Below the pieces are notes generated by a model. That model saw only the letters and a program-made list of their open reading frames with translations. It made no database searches and was not told the origin of the DNA. From positions 82,224 through 146,223 of the forward strand of contig JACTAT010000303.1 in assembly GCA_014526335.1 (NCBI GenBank): a stretch of DNA of 64,000 bases, in the 5' to 3' direction. This document shows, piece after piece, positions 48,601 through 57,600 of the stretch. How positions within the stretch are numbered: the stretch's first letter is position 1; each line of letters starts with the position of its first letter. The position numbers and the translations under genes were made by a program. The DNA comes from Chrysaora quinquecirrha (Eukaryota; Cnidaria; Scyphozoa; Semaeostomeae; Pelagiidae).

Positions 48601-51600
48601 TTGGTAGAGCGGAGGACTGTAGTTGTTTAATCAGGCATCCTTAGGTCACTGGTTCGAATCCGGTTCGGTGGATACTTGTTTTTATATTTGTTTGTATTGA
48701 TGAATGATTTATTGTCTCTCAAATTTTTACAAATGACAAACTATTGCATGGATCTCTATATCCCACCGATAGCTCAGTTGGTAGAGCGGAGGACTGTAGT
48801 TGTTTAATCAGGCATCCTTAGGTCACTGGTTCGAATCCGGTTCGGTGGATACTTGTTTTTATATTTGTTTGTATTGATGAATGATTTATTGTCTCTCAAA
48901 TTTTTACAAATGACAAACTATTGCATGGATTTCTATATCCCACCGATAGCTCAGTTGGTAGAGCGGAGGACTGTAGTTGTTTAATCAGGCATCCTTAGGT
49001 CACTGGTTCGAATCCGGTTCGGTGGATAATTGTTTTTATATTTGTGTGTATTAATGAATGATTTATTGTCTCTCAAATTTTTACAAATGACAAACTATTG
49101 CATGGATTTCTGTATCCCACCGATAGCTCAGTTGGTAGAGCGGAGGACTGTAGTTGATTCATCAGGCATCCTTAGGTCACTGGTTCGAATCCGGTTCGGT
49201 TGATGCTGTTTTTATATTTGTGTGTATCAATGAATATTTTATTGTCTCTCAAATTTTTACAAATGACATACTATTGCACGAACTGCTATATCCCACCGAT
49301 AGCTCAGTTGGCAGAGCGGAGGACTGTAGTTGATTCATCAGGCATCCTTAGGTCACTGGTTCGAATCCGGTTCGGTGGATACTTGTTTTTATATTTGTGT
49401 GTATTGATGAATAATTTATTGTCTCTGTCAAATTTTAACAAATTAGAAGCTATTGCATGGATTTCTATATCCCACCGATAGCTCAGTTGGTAGAGCGGAG
49501 GACTGTAGTTGATTCATCAGGCATCCTTAGGTCACTGGTTCGAATCCGGTTCGGTGGATACCGTTTTTATATTTGTGTGTATTGATGATTGTTTTATTGT
49601 CTCTGTCAAAGTTTACAAATGACAAACTATGGCAAGAATTGCTATATCCCACTGATACTGTAGCTCAGTTGGTAGAGCGGAGGACTGTAGTTGATTCATC
49701 AGGCATATTTAGGTCACTGGTTCGAATCCGGTTCGGTGGATACCGTTTTTATATTTGTGTGTATTGATGAATAATTTATTGTCTCATTCAAATTTTTACA
49801 AATGACAAACTATTGCAAGTCTTTCTATATCCCACCGATAGCTCAGATGGTAGAGCGGAGGACTGTAGTTGATTAATCAGGCATCCTTAGGTCACTGGTT
49901 CGAATCCGGTTCGGTGGATACTGTTTTTACATTTGAATTGGACATATGTCTTTATATTTGTGTGTATTAATGAATAATTTATTGTCTCTGTCAAATTTTT
50001 ACAAATGACAAACTAATTCACGAATTGCTATATCCCACCGATAGCTAAGTTGGTAGAGCGGAGGACTTTAGTTGATTAATCAGACATCTTTAGGTCACTG
50101 GTTCGAATCTAGTGTCGAGTGGCCAACTGAACCGAATATTTCAGGCTCTTTTTCGGGCAGCTATTTTGGCGCGAAATTGGAGTGTTTTGACTGAAGAAAT
50201 TGAGAAAAGTGCCGCCAATTATTCACGTGTGCATATTTGTATCGGATTAATGTTCAGTGTTCGTTCAGTTTAGGGGCCAAATAAACTGAACATACTACTT
50301 AACAAATTATGTGAATAAAAAATTTTTTACTCAAATCAAACATTCATTGGACGTTATGCAGTGACTGAACAAGATGGCCAAATGCACTAGATTGGCACTG
50401 AACTTCAATTTCGGACGATGTTCAGGGAAATGTTCGGTTCATTTGTCCAGGGTCTAATTAGGCCGGTGGGTGTGCTGTTGCTTTTCATTCAATTGTTGTA
50501 TATATTTCTTTCTACTTTTAGGTGGTTAATACAACGCATAACCGACAACATGCGGACACTTTACTTGAAGGATTTGTAACTTGGGCTGTGCCAAGCATTT
50601 TGACAAATTTCTTCAATTCTCCATTTTCTGAGAGTAGTACCACAATCAAGGTAAGGTTGACTTGGCCTTTTTGCTGGATATGCATTTTTTTCATTCCAGA
50701 GAAGGCACGAGTGTAAAAACCAAATTATATGAGAATATGCCAACCAGAACGCATTCTCGTTGAATTTTTAGGTCGTCGGTGTTTTGATCTGGCCAATGCC
50801 GACCTTGGCTTGTGTATCAATTCTGAGTCTGTGTATGACTTTGCTCTGCAGTTCGTGTGAGTCATGCCGGTGTACTATGCATTTCGGTCTCACATGGAAA
50901 AATCTCCACCTTGTTACGGCATCCGTTCCGAAAGCGTATATCCGTTTCAGTGGCCTCATTATCCATTACGTTTTCTCAAGATTCATCAGTTTTTCCTGTA
51001 AAGTTTCGTCTGACATATCTACAATTCACATAATTTCGGATGACGATGTTTTGAAAATTATTTTTGGAGGACAAGAATTGTCCATCTAATCAAAATGAAA
51101 AGGCATGTCTTTTATATTACAGTTAAGTTGAAATCCAGGCTCGTAGTAGGTTGACAAATGCACAAATGTCATGCAAAAGTATCGCTCAAGTGTTGACACT
51201 TGAATAAAATATTTCAAACAAAATTGTCTTCTATAGCGAAAGATAAGTGGAGAAACTTTGTGTGCAGGCATTTCGTATGCGTTTCTGCCCCTCCCCCTGA
51301 CAGTTTTGCATACTTTTTTCGTATGGTTAAGTTTCCCTCCATTGTTCTTCATGGGGAACACTTTTCCATGTTATCATTTTGCATATCCATTACAACATGG
51401 CATACAATACCGCTCTTATACAAATTGAGTTTACTTTGATAATTTAAAATGGCTGTGATTGAATATGATATTAGATTATTTCGGATTGAAGTCAGCAAGG
51501 CATTTAGCCGTGCTTGATTTTCGCTTTTTGAGACTAACGATTTCTAATTCCGGCTTATAAAATGTGAATATCACAAATTGTCAATGGTCTTGAGTTGTAG

Positions 51601-54600
51601 TGCAAGTTCTAATTATGGATTGAATAACAAAATGATGTTACTTAAGCCTTTTATAGTCATACTTATTTCCTGATTTGTTTAGGCATTTCTTTGGAGACTT
51701 TTAAAGACTGTATCTATGGTAGATGTAAATGCTTTTGTCTTCTTTTAATTTTGTTTTTCTTCTCCAAGGCTAGACAACCTATATTTGTCCGATTGCTGTC
51801 TGGTTTGTACCGCCTTACACAATGCCTATGGATATCAGGACAGCAGAAATTTCAAGTCGAAAGCTGCATAAAAACTCTGGCTGAGATTGGTGAGTATCTT
51901 AAAAAAGCAAATTTTTAGCTAAGGAATTTCGTGCTGTGAAAACTGATTTAGTATTTGTAGAGTCACATTGATCATCGATATTTTGTGTCTAAAAACCTTT
52001 GTTGTGACAAGCAAGCATCCTTTTGCGAACCCGGAGCTTTGATCATTGACAAAAGTATTAACCTCGTTTGCGCATGCCACACGAGATTAAACCCAAGGGG
52101 ACTCTACCTTTGGTCTCTTCAATCGTTCTCATTTGCCCCTAAACCCTTGATAACTCCTAAACCTCAATCCTATCACCCTCAGTATTTCTTATTTTTCTTG
52201 AATCATGATGGTTTTCTTTTAGACTTGTATTCTTACTGCGGGTGCGACTGCGACTGCGGGTGGGACTTTTAGACTGCAGGTTAAGGCATGCGCTTAAGAG
52301 ACATAAAATTTCGGGATGCCCTTAATTTGATTTTAGGAAAGATAAAGGATGTAGTCGAACACTGACCCTTAATCAGTAAGAACACAAGGAATATAATGAA
52401 CAGGTTTTGATCAATATTGACAAATTTGGTTGATTTGTTTTACTGAGTAGATGTCCTACCTACTCCCCCCCTGGCCTTGGCGAGCTGTATACATATTGTT
52501 GGTTGGCTACAGTGGTTTCTCTGCATTCCATCTACGCATATAGATTTTGTAGGCAGTGTAAGCGTTTGGCACAAGTGGGACTTTGTGGGGTCTAATGCAA
52601 GATATCTTACATTGAAAGTATTGGTCCATGAAGCATGAGGTTACAGGCTTACGACCTGCCCTGTTCATAGCAGTTGCTTGTTTTTCTTATAAATTCCTTG
52701 ATCACTCCTAATCTTGCAACCCGTATCATTATTTGTTTTGCAGGAAATACGTTTGTCAATATCAAACCAATCATAATCCTGTTAACTTTGTTTTCACAGC
52801 AAAAACACGAGGAATAGGCATACCGAATGATCTGGAGACTGAGATTCATGCAATTCTATCAAGATCAAAGCTTGTTCTAAAGCATACTCGGCATTGGATG
52901 AGTCATAGGCAGAGAAGAGATTCAGTTGCCATTACGGTGTCAAAAGATTACAGAAGCATTATTGAAGGCTTGCAGGTAAACTTTTATTGGTTCTTATTCT
53001 CCTCGTGCAATATTATCCCGAATATGGTGATTATTGAAAGAAGAATAGACCTTTTCAAAGAGGTCTGGGTCGGGCGCGAAATTTTCTGGAAAATGGTAGG
53101 CATTTCCAGTAAGGGAATCCTCTCCGTGTGCAACGACTGGAATAACGGTTGTTTTAGGAGAGATAGTTCAGCAAACTTTGCTCCAAACTCACGAATAATG
53201 GTAGAAAAAGAGAGTAAAGGAATATGTGCAGAAATTCAAGAAACAAGATGAAAGCAACTCACAAACAGGAAAATACTAAATGTCCCCTTGAGCAGATGCG
53301 GTGGGATTTGAAGCCTTTCTTTCACTTTTTCTCGAATTAAACGTGAATTTGAAGTAAAATTTCATGCGCAACGTCTCCTGACACGACAGTACTTCCAGCT
53401 GTTGCACGCGGAGAGGATTCCCTTACTGGAAATGCCTACCATTTTCTAGACAATTTTTGCGCCCGATCCAGGCCTCAGAAGTTCTATTTACTTCGGAAAT
53501 CTTGTCTCGTAGTATGTGACAACTTATCACATTTTTGGACACATGAAAAACTCTTATACCCTCACCATCTATCTCCTGCATGATATCTATCTTGGCAGCG
53601 AATTCTCTTGAGTCTTTATTGCTGAACATGCCAGTTATGAACAAGGCTGTTAATTATAGAACTTGTTTTTTCGTAAGGTGAATTTTGAAGCTGCGGTTTA
53701 ATTCAGCAACTTAACTTTAACATGGGTTGGTTTATGCTATAAATTTTTTATGATTTAATTTAAAAAGTATTAATTTATTATTCTTTGCGGTGACGGAAGC
53801 CACCATACTGTCTTTGTTTTTGCTGAACCGTTCTGAACCGCTTTGCATAGTATCAGTACTGTATGCGACTGACATTCGCTGGCGTTCACGAACTCTCTGG
53901 AGGTATATTCATGAAAGCTTGTGTTCACGATATGACGGGTTGAAGAGATCCTTTGAGTGAAAAACGAAAACTATTTCAAAACAGCAGCGTTGCAAATAGT
54001 CTTGGTTAGTCGGCATTTGGTGTTTGCAATGGTCAAAGTCATGCTTTTAGCGAGTTTCTATATAGTCCAGGATGACTGAGAAGCATCCCTGTCATTGCTA
54101 CTGGGACGCTTACGATGATATGGAAATATGTTTTTAAGCATATTGAAGTTCGACAAGGTCGACGTGGACAGATAAAAAAAACTGAAATTGGTTCAACATT
54201 TTTGAACGACGCCTTCGCATCACCTTCTCTTACGATGTAATGGGAACATGAATTTGCCATGGGAACGTTTTTTTTGCTCGTCGGTTTCGATGGGGACATT
54301 CTTAAAACATATACCCCGTATCATCGCTTCGCTTTACGCAGACAAAAACAACTACTTGAGGATTTTCCTGTGTGTCCCCGTCGTCCATGTCCCTTACAAC
54401 GGTATAGAAACCAGGCTTTTATTTGTGTAAGCAGAACTGAAATATCTCTCAGAGTTTTCTTGCTTGTAATATTTAACCATTGAATCTTACACTGACCATA
54501 GCTAATCTATTATCTCTAGACATATTGTAATGTATAGTACCTAATCCATATCTGCTACTCTTTTCTCTGCCTATTCATATGTATGCTCCTTATTTCAGGA

Positions 54601-57600
54601 TATTGTTGCTTTACTTGAAGACCAACTGCGGCCCCTTGTTGAAGCTGAGTCATCTGTCTTAGTTGATGTTATATATAGAGCAAATATGTTGTTCTCTAAC
54701 TATTCCGAAAACAGAGTTAAAGCAGCAAATGGAGGCTTTATTTCAAGGTATATAACTTAAATGCTATAACTCAGCCTACAAAATAGAAATTTGTCATCAA
54801 ATTTCGCTTTTATGTTGCATGAAATACATTATGATACTCGACTTGTACATAATGGAGCCTGATGACTCAATAATTTTACGAAAACTCCGCTCAGGTGAGA
54901 ATGCCAAGGTGAGAATGCCCATCTGTGGTTGGGGGTCGATTCCCATCAACAATCCTTCACAAAATATATTTAAACTAGTACAAGTTTCGTCAAAATTAAC
55001 AATTCCATGGCAATAAAAATGCTTTCACTACCCCCTTCTCCTTTTCAAGCAATGTTGTTTTTAGGGGAATCATTTATGCACCTGAATTTCACTTCAAATA
55101 AAACAACATAGCTTTGTAGGGGGGGAGGGAGCAATATTAATGTTTTCTCAGAGTCCAGAAAAAGCCACGGTTCCACGGCTGCCAGCCGGAGGAAGGTTTT
55201 GCTTGCTTATGTCATTTTTGAGGAAGGTATTTTCATAAAAAAATCTAGTTCGAGGAAAATTGTCAGTTAACATGACATTTGACTGAGGAAGGTTTAGTTG
55301 CTAGATACATGATTAAACTATGTACACACTACATATCAAATTTTCCTCAAAAATGCAGTGTTAATCATGGAGTTCATAGCCCTATTGACTTTCAAAGAAA
55401 TACAAAAACCATTGGCATAACATGACTGTCTGATGGGCTTATATTTGGAGGGCTATGACCTTTATGGTATGGATCAGGCATTTTCCCTGTTCCTAATTTA
55501 TGTTTTAACCATGGTTATTACCATATTTCCTCAGGTTTTAAGCCATTCAAATATAAGTCCACTTACGTAGTAATGTGATATAATTTTTCTATTGCTTTGC
55601 AAGTCAAATGTGTCATGAAATTGCATAATTTTAGGGCCAAAGCCCACCACTTTATCAGGCCTAAGAAATGAGTTTGGTCAACTCAACCAGGAACAAAGAG
55701 GCTATATTCTGTGTGAATCTGGATATCTGATCCTTGGCATTTCAATTATAACAACAATGCATCGATAAGACAACCTTTCATAAACGGTTAGGAACATTGT
55801 CTGGTTGTTATTTCCTTCAGCAAGCAAACCAAAAGATTCAAATTATTATATGTCGACATTTTCGTTGTTTTCGGTATACCTAGCCACTATACCTATACCT
55901 TTCTAGTCTTGTGTTGTACACTTACAGGCAGCCGTTCCTGTACACGTAGTTATAGGCCTACGTACATGCCAAAGCATCCAAAAAATACCATCTCATCATC
56001 TTGCAACATAATTCCTTTCGACATATTCTGTAATTATCTTGGTATGGTCTACTTCAGGTTCAAGCATGATTACGCGTGTGTATGATAACTAAAACATATT
56101 CTCTATATAAACATGACATAGACATACTGTACACATCACCCTGTCTTGTCTTGCTTGCTCTCGCCATTTTGCTTTCATGTCAGCCTCTTTCCGATATATG
56201 GAAAAGCAACCTCGTATCCAGGGTAAATAGGACCTCTACGTAACGTGAACACTGCGCTGCCCCATTTGACCCTGGAACCGGTTTCGATGTTCTGCATTCT
56301 GATTGGCTAAGAACGAACAATAGAATTTTGTTGTCCGCATACATTAGAAATGGCGTTCGGTCCAATGAAAGAAATTTCAAAACAAAACTGCTGCGGCCCG
56401 GGGCTTTTCCATTCCTACCCGACAAAAAAAAACAGCTAAAACTTGCTGTTTAAAAAATGAAACGTTATGAAATGGAAAGTTATGAAACAGGCGAATTAAA
56501 GTTTAACTACTCCACGAAGAAATTACAGAAAGTTTGTAGCAGTACCTAAATTTGCTTTCCCGCGGTAAAATTTTGAGCAAGCAAGGGAAGGTAAAGATAA
56601 AAAAAAATAATTTTCAAGAAGCCGAAGTGAACTAGAACAGTAAAATTTTGTATTTAGAAAATAAGATTGTTTACGGTTTTGGCTAGAACTTTTTCTCATC
56701 AAGTCAGTTTTTGCAACATTTTTTTAACACAATTTCAAAGAAATCTCACTCATGTTATAGCAAAGCCAAACTTGTGATTCAACTTATAAATCTTTAACAA
56801 ATCTACAGGCTTTAAATAAATTGATCTCACCTGAATTTCTTGAATACTTGTAAAAGAGGAAAGCACTGAAGTTTTGTATCAATAATGAGCGAAAATCTAG
56901 CTAACCAATTCACAAAAAAGATTTCTTTCTGACTTGCAGAAACTCTCGGTGAAATTTCCAAAATTAACAAACATAATAACTTCTGCAAGCGCTTGCTAAC
57001 ATGGATTTCTCTCTACTGATTTCTTTGAAGCATGTTTCTTTTCATGTTGGTTCAAATTAATCGTTGAAAGCAAGTGTAACCGAAGGAAAAATATTGTACA
57101 GCTTCCAAAACTCATTGATGAGTTGGAGAGCTGTGGCCACCACAGCCACTGACTGGAATCATTTACATAATTTATGCTAATTATTCCAAGCCAAAAACTG
57201 ACAAATTTTGTCAACCGGTCCCAAGGGTATCTGTTGCGGGCTGAGCTAACAACAACAACAACAGATATCCTTGGGAACGAAGTTGATGGAAAAGAGGGGA
57301 TATTCAGCGGGAAATATCAAGAGCGAGGGACACTGGGAAAAGGGACGGAAGGAACGAGTGGACGAGGCGGGGGGCACTTGCCAAATTGTGTAGGAAAGTA
57401 CCGTCCAAGCATCAAAAACATACGCGACCTTATACCAATTTTATGAAACGAGGAAGGTTAAACTTGCAGAATTGACAGCCGGAGGAAGGTTTGACCTTTT
57501 TCTGGACTCTGTGTTTTCTGATCACTAGTCTCGTGATTTTTGTGAGGGATTGAAGGTATTACTCGTCATAAAGAGTCACCAGCTCTCAGTAATTCCAGGT

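Larger units (their letters stand above)
28621..50121 (+). repeat. Tandem array of 121 intron-containing tRNA-Tyr(GUA) genes
   Basis: The unit is about 179 bp: an 87-bp tRNA gene plus a spacer of about 92 bp. All copies are on the + strand, inside ITPR intron 18. Consensus cloverleaf: acceptor CCACCGA/TCGGTGG with C1-G72 and A73 (the eukaryotic TyrRS identity pair and discriminator), D arm GCTC-AGTTGGTA-GAGC, anticodon stem GAGGA/TCCTT, anticodon GTA, intron after position 37, T arm ACTGG-TTCGAAT-CCGGT. Internal promoter boxes TAGCTCAGTTGG and GGTTCGAATCC are present. The spacer begins with a T-run terminator and ends with the TATA-like ttctatatc. Copy starts are listed in the block entries. 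Confidence 0.96.
43529..50121 (+). tRNA. tRNA-Tyr(GUA) array, block 5: 38 genes (second higher-order copy and 3' edge)
   Basis: Gene starts: 43529, 43707, 43884, 44062, 44239, 44360, 44492, 44671, 44849, 45028, 45206, 45384, 45563, 45741, 45918, 46095, 46272, 46449, 46626, 46803, 46979, 47157, 47335, 47514, 47690, 47869, 48048, 48227, 48404, 48586, 48763, 48940, 49117, 49293, 49472, 49649, 49832, 50035. The markers of block 4 reappear at 44671, 46449, 47514, 47690 and 48404. Relative to block 4, units were lost near 44360 and gained at 46095 and at 47869-48048. Confidence 0.93.

Noticed and set aside
28860..49767. Dozens of 60-124 codon open frames across the array
   Set aside because: They are translations of the tRNA genes and spacers, repeating the same peptide (for example [14 protein letters not shown]) every unit. 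No coding signal beyond the tRNA repeat.
28621..50121. Regular repeats with spacers resembling a CRISPR array
   Set aside because: Units are 179 bp, spacers are conserved, not unique, the repeat folds as tRNA-Tyr, and the host is an intron-bearing eukaryotic gene.
50035..50121. Natural ochre-suppressor tRNA
   Set aside because: The anticodon reads UUA but the acceptor strand, T stem and terminator are lost.
56180..57446. Transposase coding region in the hAT-type element
   Set aside because: Only two short frames (81 and 90 codons) without hAT dimerisation or DDE features.
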